DNA of 64,000 nt from Agrobacterium tumefaciens (GTDB lineage Bacteria > Pseudomonadota > Alphaproteobacteria > Rhizobiales > Rhizobiaceae). The stretch is taken from NCBI GenBank assembly GCA_025559845.1, contig CP048469.1:1426001-1490000 (forward strand). Direction: 5' to 3'. Under the pieces are notes generated by a model. The model did no database searches. It saw only the letters and a program-made list of their open reading frames with translations, and was not told the DNA's origin. A program made the position numbers and the translations under genes. Below, piece by piece: positions 46,959 through 55,516 of the stretch (position 1 is the stretch's first letter; each line of letters starts with the position of its first letter).

Positions 46959-47432
46959 ATGAACGCCAGGATCAACGACGCCATCAGGACCGATATCGAA
47001 AATTCCGTACTGTGCTGGCTGGCGAGCGTCGATGCCGAGGGAACGCCGAATGTGAGCCCGAAGGAGATCTTCGCGTCGCACGGCGACGACCATATCGTCG
47101 TGGCCGATATCGCCTCCGCCAACACCGTCCGCAACCTGCGCGCCCAGCCCAGAGCCTGCGTCAGCTTCATCGACGTCTTTCGCCAACGCGGCTTCAAGAT
47201 CGTCGGCACCGCCCGGATTATCGAACCCGACGAACAGGACTTTCCGGTCTTCGGCGAAAGACTTCTGCAGATGGCAGGAACCGACTTCCCCATCCGCCAC
47301 ATCATCGCCATCAAGATCGACCGCATCTCGAGAATCTGGGCCCCGAGCTACACGCTCTTTCCCGAGCGCACGGAAGACGAGCGCATGGCGAGCGCACTCG
47401 AAACCTACGGCGTGACCCTGCGCGAGCGCTGA
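46959..47432 (+). CDS. Pyridoxamine 5'-phosphate oxidase-family protein
   Basis: A 157-residue split-barrel flavin-binding-type protein. The pattern CWLASVDAEGTPNVSPKEIF, then HIVVADIASANTVRNLRAQP and CVSFIDVFRQRGFKIVGTAR, is typical of small PPOX-family proteins that bind FMN, F420 or haem. The cofactor and substrate are unknown. It lies 30 bases after the pentapeptide gene and is the last host-type gene before the phage-like module. Confidence 0.87.
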   Translation: MNARINDAIRTDIENSVLCWLASVDAEGTPNVSPKEIFASHGDDHIVVADIASANTVRNLRAQPRACVSFIDVFRQRGFKIVGTARIIEPDEQDFPVFGERLLQMAGTDFPIRHIIAIKIDRISRIWAPSYTLFPERTEDERMASALETYGVTLRER

Positions 47433-47531
47433 CGGCAGGCACCACCGCCACGTGGGCGGGATATCGCTTTACCCATGCCAGCCTGACAACCATTTCCGCC
47501 CTATCCAGGAGCCAACACGAAAGGTTGGTTC

Positions 47532-48161
47532 ATGGCTTCGGTCGTTTCTATCTGCAATCTTGCCCTTTCCAATGTCGGCAAGTCCAACATCACCGATCTG
47601 ACGGAAAAGAGCGCCGAGGCGCGTGCTTGCAATCAGTTCTATGCTCACACGCGCGATGTCCTGCTGCAGTCCTATCCCTGGACGGCGGCGAGGAGGACGC
47701 AGTTTCTGGCGGAGGTCGACAATGACAAGCCGGGTGCCTGGCGTTACGCCTACACCCTGCCCTCCGATTGCCTGCAGGTGCGCTGGATCAGGCCGGTTTA
47801 TGCCGGGGATGGCGACGCGCTGAAGGAGTACAGTCAGGACCGTGACACGGTGGGACAGGAGCTGAAGCATCCTTATGAAATCGAGGGGCAGACGCTTTAT
47901 GGCAATCTCTCCCCCTGCGTGCTTCGCTACACGGCACGGCTGACCGACCCCACCAAATATTCACCGCTGTTCATCGAGGCGCTGTCCTGGCATCTGGCCG
48001 TTCGTCTTGCTATGCCCTTGACGCGCGACCCGAAAATTCGTGCCGATGCGTTGAAGGTGGCAACCAGCGCGCAGGCGAGCGCCGAACAGGCCGATGCCAG
48101 CGAGACGCGGCACACCTCCGACATCGTGACCGATTTCATCGCGGTGCGTGACCATGGCTGA
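47532..48161 (+). CDS. Phage tail tubular protein A-like (T7 gp11)
   Basis: A 209-residue protein with the features of podoviral tail tubular protein A: the start VVSICNLALSNVGKSNITDL, an early Cys/Asn helix (ACNQFYAHTRDVLLQSYPW) and the middle YAYTLPSDCLQVRWI. In T7-like phages this dodecameric ring joins portal to tail nozzle. AAGG lies 7 bases upstream of the ATG, inside a small hairpin (CCAAC/GTTGG). It overlaps the next gene by 8 bases. No portal, capsid or terminase gene precedes it; the upstream neighbour is a host PPOX gene. The frame is intact. Confidence 0.8.
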   Translation: MASVVSICNLALSNVGKSNITDLTEKSAEARACNQFYAHTRDVLLQSYPWTAARRTQFLAEVDNDKPGAWRYAYTLPSDCLQVRWIRPVYAGDGDALKEYSQDRDTVGQELKHPYEIEGQTLYGNLSPCVLRYTARLTDPTKYSPLFIEALSWHLAVRLAMPLTRDPKIRADALKVATSAQASAEQADASETRHTSDIVTDFIAVRDHG

Positions 48162-50250
48162 ATTTCGCGCCTACCAGCCCTCCTTTACCGCAGGCGAGCT
48201 TTCCCCTGCCCTTGGCGCCCGCATCGATCTCGCCAAATATGGCAGTGGCATGCGCACCGCGCTCAACGTGTTCATTCACCCGCATGGCGGGGTCTCGAAC
48301 CGGGCCGGGCTGGAGTTCGTGCATGAAATCAAGGACAGCGCCAGCCGTGCCCGGCTGATAAAATTCCAGTTCAACACCGAGCAGACCTATGTGCTGGAAT
48401 TCGGCCACAACTACATCAGGATTTTCCGCGACGGCGGGCTGATCGTGAAAGGCGAAGCCGCCTATGAAATTGCCACGACCTATACGGCCGCACAGGTGGC
48501 CGATCTGGTGTTCGTGCAGGAAGCGGACGTTCTCTATCTTTGCCATGTGGCCCATCCGGTCAGGAAACTCGGGCGGCTTGCCGATGACAACTGGACGCTG
48601 AGCAATGTCAGTTTTCAGCCGAAGATCGCCTCCCCGGTTCTGACCTCCGTCAACAAGCCGGGCGATACGGCCGGCAAGGCCGGTTATGTGGCAACCGTCT
48701 ATAACTACGTTGTTTCAGCCGTGGCGGAGAGCGGCGAAGAAAGCCTGCCATCCAACAGTGGCGGCGTGGTGAACGACCTTGCCATTCAAGGCGGCATCAA
48801 CCGCGTGACGTGGAACGGCGTGGCAGGCGCCGTGCGCTACATCGTCTACCGCGAAGACAACGGGATTTACGGCTATATAGGCGGCACGACGGGCCTGTCC
48901 TTCGATGACGAGAACATCACGCCCGACCTTGCCGACACACCGCAAACCGGCCGCAACCCCTTTAACGCCGCTGGCAGCTATCCGCGCTGCGTAACCTTCA
49001 TCGAACAGCGGCTGGCCTTCGCCTCGACCGAGGACGACCCGCAGGCGGTGTGGTTGAGCCAGTCTGCCAATTACGAGAATTTTGGTGTTTCCTCGCCTGC
49101 CAAGGCAAGTGACGCGGTGACGTTCCGTATCCGCGCCCGGCAGGTGAATGAAATCCGTTCGATGATTTCCGTGCGGGGTCTTCTGCTTCTGACCTCCGGG
49201 TCGGAATGGATCGTCACCGGCGGTTCGACCTCCGACGCCATTTCACCCTCTGCCCTGAAACTCGACAACCAGGGTTATCGCGGCGCGGCGAAGGTGCAGC
49301 CGATTGTGGTTGGCAACACGGTGCTGTTTGCCCAGCGGCTTGGCGGCGTGATCCGCGATTTCTCCTATGATTACACGCAGGACAGCTATGTCGGCAAAGA
49401 CCTGACGGTTCTTGCACGGCATCTCTTCAAGGACCGCGAAATTGCCGCCTGGGATTATTCGCAGGCGCCTGACTCCATCGTCTGGGTCGTACTCGATAAC
49501 GGCGCGCTGGTGTCGCTGACCTACATGAAGGAACAGGATGTCTGGGGCTGGACCCGCCATGAAAGCGGCCCTGATGGCGACGCGCATTTCGAAGACGTGA
49601 CGGTGATCGAGGAAAACGGCGAAGACGTCGCCTATTTCATCGTACGCCGCACGATCAACGGCGAGACGAAACGCTATATCGAGCGCCTGCACAGCCGCTC
49701 CTTCGCCACCGTTGCGGATGCATTTTTCGTCGATAGCGGCCTGACCTATAACGGCCCGCCCGCCTCCACCATCACCGGCCTCAATCATCTGGAGGGGCAG
49801 GATGTGGTGGCGTTGGCCGATGGCAATGTGGTGCGCAATCTGAAGGTCGCGGGCGGCGCTGTGACGCTGCAGAACACCGCCGCCAAGATCCATATCGGTC
49901 TGCCGATGACGGCGACCATCCAGACGCTGGACCTCGATCTCGGCCAGATTCAGGGGCTGGGCACCGTTCAGGGCCGGGCAAAATCCATCAGCGAAGTGAC
50001 GCTGAGAGTGGAAAGCACGCGCGGCATCTTCGTTGGCCCCAATGATGGCGGGCGCGATGACGACACGCTGGTGGAATACAAGCAGCGCCGCGACGAGGCC
50101 TGGAACGAGGCTATCAGGCTCTACACCGGCGACCTCAGGATCACCCCCAACTGGGACTGGACGGAAAGCGGCAGCATGTGGGTAAAGCAGTTCGATCCGC
50201 TGCCCATGACCATCCTCGCCATCATGCCGGATGTCACCCTTGGCCGCTGA
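48154..50250 (+). CDS. Phage tail nozzle/tubular protein B-like (T7 gp12)
   Basis: A 698-residue protein in the position and form of podoviral tail tubular protein B (nozzle). The N-terminus QPSFTAGELSPALGARIDL, then NVFIHPHGGVSNRAGLEFV and YVLEFGHNYIRIFRDGG, is characteristic of this family. An insertion at about residues 175-265 looks like a fibronectin type III-like domain (YNYVVSAVAESGEESLPSN; ITPDLADTPQTGRN). It begins inside the gp11-like gene and ends inside the gp13-like gene (20-base overlap), so the module is tightly packed and its frames are all open. Confidence 0.8.
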   Translation: MAEFRAYQPSFTAGELSPALGARIDLAKYGSGMRTALNVFIHPHGGVSNRAGLEFVHEIKDSASRARLIKFQFNTEQTYVLEFGHNYIRIFRDGGLIVKGEAAYEIATTYTAAQVADLVFVQEADVLYLCHVAHPVRKLGRLADDNWTLSNVSFQPKIASPVLTSVNKPGDTAGKAGYVATVYNYVVSAVAESGEESLPSNSGGVVNDLAIQGGINRVTWNGVAGAVRYIVYREDNGIYGYIGGTTGLSFDDENITPDLADTPQTGRNPFNAAGSYPRCVTFIEQRLAFASTEDDPQAVWLSQSANYENFGVSSPAKASDAVTFRIRARQVNEIRSMISVRGLLLLTSGSEWIVTGGSTSDAISPSALKLDNQGYRGAAKVQPIVVGNTVLFAQRLGGVIRDFSYDYTQDSYVGKDLTVLARHLFKDREIAAWDYSQAPDSIVWVVLDNGALVSLTYMKEQDVWGWTRHESGPDGDAHFEDVTVIEENGEDVAYFIVRRTINGETKRYIERLHSRSFATVADAFFVDSGLTYNGPPASTITGLNHLEGQDVVALADGNVVRNLKVAGGAVTLQNTAAKIHIGLPMTATIQTLDLDLGQIQGLGTVQGRAKSISEVTLRVESTRGIFVGPNDGGRDDDTLVEYKQRRDEAWNEAIRLYTGDLRITPNWDWTESGSMWVKQFDPLPMTILAIMPDVTLGR

Positions 50251-50707
50251 TCTCAACATCGTACCGGCCTGCCCCAGCCACATCCGCGCCATTGCATCGC
50301 GCATGCGGGCTGCGGACCGCCAAGAGGTGTTCGCCGCGTCCGGTCGCACACCGCTTGCGGCACTTTCCTATTCCTATCGCAAGTCATCCTGCTGCTGGAC
50401 GGCCATCTTCAATGGCCGCCCGGAACTGATGTGGGGCGTTGGCGACATCAACGTCCTCACCGGCGTTGGCGCCCCCTGGCTTTTGGGCACCGACGCGGTG
50501 GAGCAGAATTTTCGGGTGTTTCTTCGCATATCCAGCCATTGGCCGCAGCAACTGTTGCAGCGTTATTCCGTGCTCAGAAACTTTGTGGATGCCCGCAACA
50601 CGGTTTCCGTTCGCTGGCTCGAATGGCTGGGTTTTCGGCTGTTCGACCCCGTGGATATCAACGGGCATTCCTTCCGGCTTTTCGAAATGAGGGCGACCGA
50701 TGTGTGA
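50231..50707 (+). CDS. Phage gp13-like protein (DUF2833)
   Basis: A 158-residue protein with the DUF2833/T7 gp13-like pattern and a GNAT-like fold. Visible parts are IVPACPSHIRAIASRMRAADR, a central MWGVGDINVLTGVGAPWLLG, and the C-terminal NTVSVRWLEWLGFRLFDP. In T7 the corresponding protein is needed for particle assembly. It overlaps the nozzle gene (20 bases) and the next gene (8 bases). Although GNAT-like, it is unlikely to be an enzyme because the acetyl-CoA loop is missing. Confidence 0.78.
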   Translation: MSPLAADLNIVPACPSHIRAIASRMRAADRQEVFAASGRTPLAALSYSYRKSSCCWTAIFNGRPELMWGVGDINVLTGVGAPWLLGTDAVEQNFRVFLRISSHWPQQLLQRYSVLRNFVDARNTVSVRWLEWLGFRLFDPVDINGHSFRLFEMRATDV

Positions 50708-51209
50708 TTTGGGAATTGCGTTGACGCTGGGTTCAACCCTGCTGGGCGCGGCGGGACAGGTGCAGGAAGCAAAAGCAACTGCGGCGGCCAACCGCTATAA
50801 CGCCGAGGTCGCGACCATGAATGCGCAGATTGCCGACCGGCAGGCGAAAGACGCCATCGAGCGCGGCAAGCAGGAAGAGCAGCAAAAGCGCATGCAGACC
50901 GCCGATCTGCAGGGCCGCCAGCGTGCCGCCATGGCCGCGAACGGGCTCGACCTTTCCTTTGGATCGCCACTCGACACCATCGTCGACACGGCCCGTATGG
51001 GAGAGATGGATGCGCTGAACATCAAGACCAACGCCTACCGTGAAGCCTATGGTTACAAGGTGCAGGCCACCAACCAGCGCGCCAGCGCCACACTGGACCG
51101 CATGCGCGCCGACGCCGCGACAAAGAGCGGTTATCTGAGTTCCATCGGCACCATTCTCGGCGGCGGTAGCAACGCCTACGCGCAGGCCAATAAACTGGGT
51201 TATATCTGA
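50700..51209 (+). CDS. Phage internal virion protein B-like (T7 gp14)
   Basis: A 169-residue protein resembling T7-like internal virion protein gp14. An N-terminal hydrophobic segment (LGIALTLGSTLLGAAG) is followed by a long alanine-rich amphipathic helix (EAKATAAANRYNAEVATMNA) and NGLDLSFGSPLDTIVDTARM, then a Gly/Ser-rich C-terminus. In T7 such proteins are ejected and form a pore in the outer membrane for DNA passage. It starts 8 bases inside the gp13-like gene and is followed after 11 bases by the large core protein gene. Confidence 0.75.
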   Translation: MCDLGIALTLGSTLLGAAGQVQEAKATAAANRYNAEVATMNAQIADRQAKDAIERGKQEEQQKRMQTADLQGRQRAAMAANGLDLSFGSPLDTIVDTARMGEMDALNIKTNAYREAYGYKVQATNQRASATLDRMRADAATKSGYLSSIGTILGGGSNAYAQANKLGYI

Positions 51210-51220
51210 AGAGGTTCAAC

Positions 51221-53377
51221 ATGCCGACCGTTCCACGTTATCAGGATACCCAGCAGCATGTCGCCCTGCGCCCCGAATATACCGAGGGGTTGAGCGTGCG
51301 CGCCGACGCGGAAGCCTTTGGCGCCGGTGTTGGCCGCGGCATGCAGGTGCTGGCCAGAGGGCTCGAAACCGCTAGTGACGCCATGGTGCGCGTGCTGGAA
51401 CTGGATGACGCCAACAGCGCCAAGGATGCAGGCACACGTTACGCAGACTGGCAACGCAACGCGCTTTACGGCGAAAACGGCTTCCTGAAACTCTCGGGCA
51501 AAACTGCGCTCGACGCGCGTGCCGCTTTCGAACGGCAGGCCGGGCAAAAGCGCATGGAATTTGCCAGAGGGCTGACGCCGGGCGCCGCAAAACTTTACGA
51601 CCACAGCTCCCGCGAGGCGATGACCGGCCTGCTGGACAGCGCAATCAGCCACGTTGCCGAGCAGCGCAAGGCCTGGTTCACGGAGACCTCCAACCGCCGT
51701 ATCGCCGGTTATGCCAGCGATGCACTGGCGACCTACAACGATCCGGCAAAGGTTGACGCCGCCATAGAAGGCGGCCTGACTGAGCTGGATGAACAGGGCT
51801 ATATGCACGGCTGGAGCGCCGATGTGCTGGCAGAGCGCAAACAGCACTATGTTTCGGGCGTGACGAAAGACATCGTCGTCGATATTGCCGGCAGGGACGC
51901 GCTGGCTGCCGACGACTACATGGCAGAACGGCGCGGACAGCTTTCAGACGCCGACCGCAAGGAGCTGGAAACGGCGCTCGCAGGCCCCGTTCTTCAGGCC
52001 AGAGCAAACCGCAATCTGAGCGAGATTACCGGCAGCCTCTCCATCCCGACCTATGATGACGGGCGCCCGGCCGGACCGCGACGAGACCTTGTGGCCGGGA
52101 GTGCCAGCCCGGACGCCGGGCCTGGACCCGGCCCCACCCGTGCCCGCGCAGCCCTGTTGCCGCAGGATTACCGAACCTTTGCCGCGTCGGCCATAACAGG
52201 CCCGCAAAATGCCCCCTTCGGTCGACTTCCAGCGCTGCCGCGCGGCCCCTCGGGCATGATGAACGGCGACACGGAAACGGCGGTGACCGGTTTTCTGAAA
52301 AACGCCGCCGGAACGACTGTCGACCCCTCGGTCGGCCTTTGGTCCAGAGACGTTCTCAACGATGTGCTTGACCGCCAGGGTGTCACGCCAGGGCACAATC
52401 GGGAGCCCCGCTCCTATCTCCATTTCGGCACGGCCACCGATGCGCCTCGCCCCGGCGATATCGTCGTTTTCAACCGCGACAACGACATGGCCGATGTCGG
52501 TCTGTTTCAGGGCCATGATGCCAATGGCAGGATTCTGGTGCTTGGCAGCAATCACGCGCGGGCCGGAAGAATTGAGGTCACGGCTGAGGACCCGGCCCGA
52601 CTGCTTGGCATCCGCACAGCCGGAACTGTCGATCCCGACACCATGAAACTGGCCAATTACAGCCCGCGGGGTCTGAGCGAGATCGAACGGAAACTGGCTG
52701 CAATTACCGATCCCGATGAACGCGCCGCGACGAGGAACGTGCTGGACGCCCATTTCACTGCGCAGAAGCGCGCGATCGATGCCGCACGGGACGATGCCCA
52801 GCAGTGGGCGCAGGCGCAGGTGAAGTCCGACCCCGCGTTCGACCCGATGACCATGCCCGTCAAGACCCAGTCAACCATCGGTCCATCGGGCATGCGCGCC
52901 CTCAGAGACTACCACAGGACCGTGCGCCAGTCCGGTGAGCCGAACACTGACGAAAGCACGCTCTCCGAGCTGCAGAACCAGTATGCCAACGACCCGCAAG
53001 GCTTTGCAAAAGCGGATCTTTTCCAGCACCGCAGCCGGCTGTCCGATCAGGACTGGGAAAAGGTCACCGCATGGCGACAGGTGGCTCAGACCGACCGGAA
53101 AAGGGTGAAATCCGAAAGCTTCGATCTGAACCGCACCTTCACCCGTTCACGCGAATTGATGACGGAACTCGGCTTCATCAGATACCCCTCCAACATGACC
53201 GCCGAGGAGGCCAGACGCCTGGCGCAATTGCAGATCGGCCTCGCCGAAGACGTGACCGAATTCAAACGGCTGAACAACGGCAAGACCCTGACGGAGACCG
53301 ACATGCAGAAGATGCTCAACGACCGGCTGATCCCCATGATCGCCAGCCGTGCGCCGATCACCGGCGAGCGTTCGTGA
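51221..53377 (+). CDS. Phage internal core protein with degenerate NlpC/P60-like domain
   Basis: A 718-residue protein in the position of T7 gp15/gp16. Residues 1-270 are helical and core-protein-like. A Gly/Pro/Ala-rich linker lies at about 275-310. Residues about 345-465 resemble the NlpC/P60-like family seen in phage (APRPGDIVVFNRDN; ILVLGSNH; LLGIRTAG). The expected catalytic Cys is Ser (GLWSRDVLNDVL) and the expected GHVG histidine is lost (MADVGLF), so muralytic activity is doubtful. The C-terminal third is again helical. This is the last gene of the module, and no lysis genes follow. Confidence 0.72.
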   Translation: MPTVPRYQDTQQHVALRPEYTEGLSVRADAEAFGAGVGRGMQVLARGLETASDAMVRVLELDDANSAKDAGTRYADWQRNALYGENGFLKLSGKTALDARAAFERQAGQKRMEFARGLTPGAAKLYDHSSREAMTGLLDSAISHVAEQRKAWFTETSNRRIAGYASDALATYNDPAKVDAAIEGGLTELDEQGYMHGWSADVLAERKQHYVSGVTKDIVVDIAGRDALAADDYMAERRGQLSDADRKELETALAGPVLQARANRNLSEITGSLSIPTYDDGRPAGPRRDLVAGSASPDAGPGPGPTRARAALLPQDYRTFAASAITGPQNAPFGRLPALPRGPSGMMNGDTETAVTGFLKNAAGTTVDPSVGLWSRDVLNDVLDRQGVTPGHNREPRSYLHFGTATDAPRPGDIVVFNRDNDMADVGLFQGHDANGRILVLGSNHARAGRIEVTAEDPARLLGIRTAGTVDPDTMKLANYSPRGLSEIERKLAAITDPDERAATRNVLDAHFTAQKRAIDAARDDAQQWAQAQVKSDPAFDPMTMPVKTQSTIGPSGMRALRDYHRTVRQSGEPNTDESTLSELQNQYANDPQGFAKADLFQHRSRLSDQDWEKVTAWRQVAQTDRKRVKSESFDLNRTFTRSRELMTELGFIRYPSNMTAEEARRLAQLQIGLAEDVTEFKRLNNGKTLTETDMQKMLNDRLIPMIASRAPITGERS

Positions 53378-53416
53378 CCTTGTGGATGCAGGTGCGAAAA
53401 ACAGGAACGCCTGATC

Positions 53417-53824
53417 CTAGTGTTTCATCTCGGCAATGAATGCAAGAATGCCAAAGATGACAATCATGATCGAGCCGGTGTAAAGCCCTGCCGACGGGTT
53501 ACGTCCCCTCTGAACAAGACGGGAGACGAAAAAGCCCAACAGGCCAAAAAGGAAATAGGCAAGCGCAGCGCCCAATTGCTCGCCGACAAAGGCGCCCCAA
53601 CCCGAAACGGGAAAACGGCCAACGATTACGACTTTCACCAACTGTAAGCCGAGAGCCAGCAGCGCCATATTTCTGATGACCTGCCATCTCTGTCTTTTCC
53701 ATTGAGCCGGCGAAATACCCTCAACCACGTCCGTCATGAAATCCCCCAATACACCCGGCGCCGCCACTGTGAAACAGAGAGCAACCCAGGCAAAAATGAA
53801 TATCTCCGTGGGCACATGGCGCAC
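53417..53824 (-). CDS. Small membrane protein of unknown function
   Basis: A 135-residue protein with three or four hydrophobic helices (IFIFAWVALCFTVAAPGVLG, NMALLALGLQLVKVVIVG, ALAYFLFGLLGFFVSRLV, GSIMIVIFGILAFIAEM). No family is recognised. It faces the end of the phage-like module and could belong to the host side of its boundary. No good Shine-Dalgarno was identified for ATG 53824, and later starts are possible. Nothing suggests a holin beyond its size and helices, and its orientation argues against that. Confidence 0.6.
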   Translation of the reverse strand: MRHVPTEIFIFAWVALCFTVAAPGVLGDFMTDVVEGISPAQWKRQRWQVIRNMALLALGLQLVKVVIVGRFPVSGWGAFVGEQLGAALAYFLFGLLGFFVSRLVQRGRNPSAGLYTGSIMIVIFGILAFIAEMKH

Positions 53825-53953
53825 GGTAATTTTCTAAAACAGCGCCCCAATTGACGCCGCCATTATCGTTATGCAATCGCCAGGCAAGAATCCACACATG
53901 GTTGCAGCAAACACGAAATTGCAACAGCTCTGTTTACGCCGCGGGGAACGACA

Positions 53954-54793
53954 TCAGACCGGGATTTCGGTGATCTGCAGGGCTGCGAGACGGGCTGCAC
54001 TCTGCGGGTCATGGGCAAATTGGGTGATTGTCCGCCTGCGCTGGCAAAGTTCGCGCATTCGCCGCGTGGTATCGTGGTGGATGGCCGAATCGAAGGCGAC
54101 GCCGTCGACATGACCGGCGATCATGTCATTCTCGCTGTAGGACGCGTCGCCTGCGATCAACACGCATTGATCGCCCGTATCCACGACCACAGAGATGTGA
54201 CCTTGCGTATGTCCGGGGGTCGGAACGATATGAACCTTGCCGTCCCGCGTCAGCGTTTTACTGCTGCCGAAACTTTCAAAAGGACCATCGGTAAACTCGA
54301 CCTCCGTGGGTTTCAGCCATTGAGGATAATGCTTGTTGAGATAACCGGTGAGCGGGCCAGTGCGTGACAGCGCCGCATGCGCCTCCGGTTTGCTGAGCAA
54401 TATAGTGCTGTTGGGAAAATGACCTATGCCGCCAGCATGGTCGCCATGCATGTGGGTCATCACCACCCAGCGCACGTCCTTCGGGTCAAAACCCATGGCG
54501 CGGAGCCGCGGTCCAACCTCTTCTTCCGGTCGCACCCAACGGCGCTCGCAAAACTGCATGAAGGGATGCCACCACGGTTGATAACCCGGATCATTCGCAT
54601 GCGACGTTTCACCGGTATCGACGACGATAAGACCTTCGGGATGCTCAATCAGCCAGCAACCGATCGGCAATCTTGGCGACCAACTCCCATCGACAACGAC
54701 ATCCAGGGCGCGTGCCGGCCGGGCCGCAAAGCGGGCGAGCTGATGACGGCTCTTGATCTGGACATCGCCTGTTTGAATGCAATGAATTTTCAT
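53954..54793 (-). CDS. Metallo-beta-lactamase-fold AHL-lactonase-like hydrolase
   Basis: A 279-residue MBL-fold protein. The metal motif HMHGDHAGG is followed by the later His and Asp ligands in TPGHTQGHISVV and LIAGDASYS. Layout and length match the N-acyl-homoserine lactonase group (AiiA/AttM-like). The enzyme probably opens a lactone ring; quorum-signal quenching is the family precedent but is not proven for this gene. It is divergent from a TetR gene with a strong palindrome between them, so it should be induced by its substrate or a related ligand. Confidence 0.85.
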   Translation of the reverse strand: MKIHCIQTGDVQIKSRHQLARFAARPARALDVVVDGSWSPRLPIGCWLIEHPEGLIVVDTGETSHANDPGYQPWWHPFMQFCERRWVRPEEEVGPRLRAMGFDPKDVRWVVMTHMHGDHAGGIGHFPNSTILLSKPEAHAALSRTGPLTGYLNKHYPQWLKPTEVEFTDGPFESFGSSKTLTRDGKVHIVPTPGHTQGHISVVVDTGDQCVLIAGDASYSENDMIAGHVDGVAFDSAIHHDTTRRMRELCQRRRTITQFAHDPQSAARLAALQITEIPV

Positions 54794-54803
54794 GGTATCT
54801 ACC

Positions 54804-54827
54804 TTAACGCAGCATTTGCTGCATTAA
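54804..54827. promoter_or_regulatory. TetR operator between lactonase and regulator genes
   Basis: TTAAC-GCAGCA-tt-TGCTGC-ATTAA is a 24-base near-perfect palindrome. It lies 11 bases from the lactonase start and 20 bases from the TetR start, so one dimer could silence both genes. Confidence 0.65.
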
Positions 54828-54846
54828 GAAATAGGAGTGACAGGCG

Positions 54847-55476
54847 ATGCGGTCAAGTGGGTCGGACATTGGGCCGTTCGACAGGGTTCAGGAACGGCGT
54901 GGCGGTCGCAGCGAACGCGTGCGCGAAGCGGTGATGGATGCCGTACGGCGTCTGCTGCAGGAGGAAGGCTATAGCGGCCTTACCCACCGCGCCGTTGCCG
55001 CAATTGCCTCGGTGGACAACGCGACGATCTACCGTCGCTGGCCGACCCGCCCGCAACTTGTCAGTGACATGCTGCACGACATTTCCAACGATCTGGTTCC
55101 CATACCGGACACGGGATCAGTCGGGAGCGACCTTCAGGCCTATCTGGCCAGCATCGTGGCCATGCTGGCTAACCCAGGGACGAAGAAACTGGCACAGGCG
55201 TTTTTCGCCGCATCACTGGAAGGTGACGAGGTGGTGGGTCACGTGCTCGCCGAATTCTGGCAGGGACGGTTTTCCGGTTCCTATGTAATGCTCGATAAAG
55301 CCGTGCTTCGCGGCGAACTGCCGGAAAATCCGGATCATACCGCCATTATGGAGGCACTGGTGGCACCCGCATGGTTCAGAACCTTCATTAGCCGAATGCC
55401 CGTCGATCAAGGTTTCCAGCAACGTTGTGTCGGCGCGGCGCTGGCGCTTGCCCACAGTGGCAACACCCATCCCTGA
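54847..55476 (+). CDS. TetR-family transcriptional regulator
   Basis: A 209-residue TetR/AcrR protein with its HTH at about residues 40-60 (GLTHRAVAAIASVDNATIYR) and the family C-terminal domain (TetR_C type with YLASIVAMLANPGTKKLAQA). AGGAG lies about 9 bases before the ATG. It is divergent from the AHL-lactonase-like gene and almost certainly represses it and itself through the palindrome at 54804-54827. It ends at a hairpin shared with the convergent carbon-nitrogen hydrolase gene. Confidence 0.9.
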   Translation: MRSSGSDIGPFDRVQERRGGRSERVREAVMDAVRRLLQEEGYSGLTHRAVAAIASVDNATIYRRWPTRPQLVSDMLHDISNDLVPIPDTGSVGSDLQAYLASIVAMLANPGTKKLAQAFFAASLEGDEVVGHVLAEFWQGRFSGSYVMLDKAVLRGELPENPDHTAIMEALVAPAWFRTFISRMPVDQGFQQRCVGAALALAHSGNTHP

Positions 55477-55477
55477 A

Positions 55478-55502
55478 GCCAGCGGACAGAACGCCCGCTG
55501 GC
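55478..55502. terminator. Bidirectional hairpin
   Basis: GCCAGCGG (55478-55485) pairs perfectly with CCGCTGGC (55495-55502) around a 9-base loop. It lies between the convergent TetR (ends 55476) and carbon-nitrogen hydrolase (ends 55517) genes. There is no T-run. Confidence 0.5.
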
Positions 55503-55516
55503 CAGAGTTTCAGATG

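Noticed and set aside
47532..53377. The phage-like module as a gene transfer agent of the Rhodobacter type
   Set aside because: Those clusters are siphovirus-like with portal, protease and capsid genes. The genes here match podoviral tail and internal proteins instead.
53417..53824. The small four-helix protein as the holin of the phage module
   Set aside because: It is on the opposite strand, has no endolysin beside it, and its helices and length alone do not show holin function.
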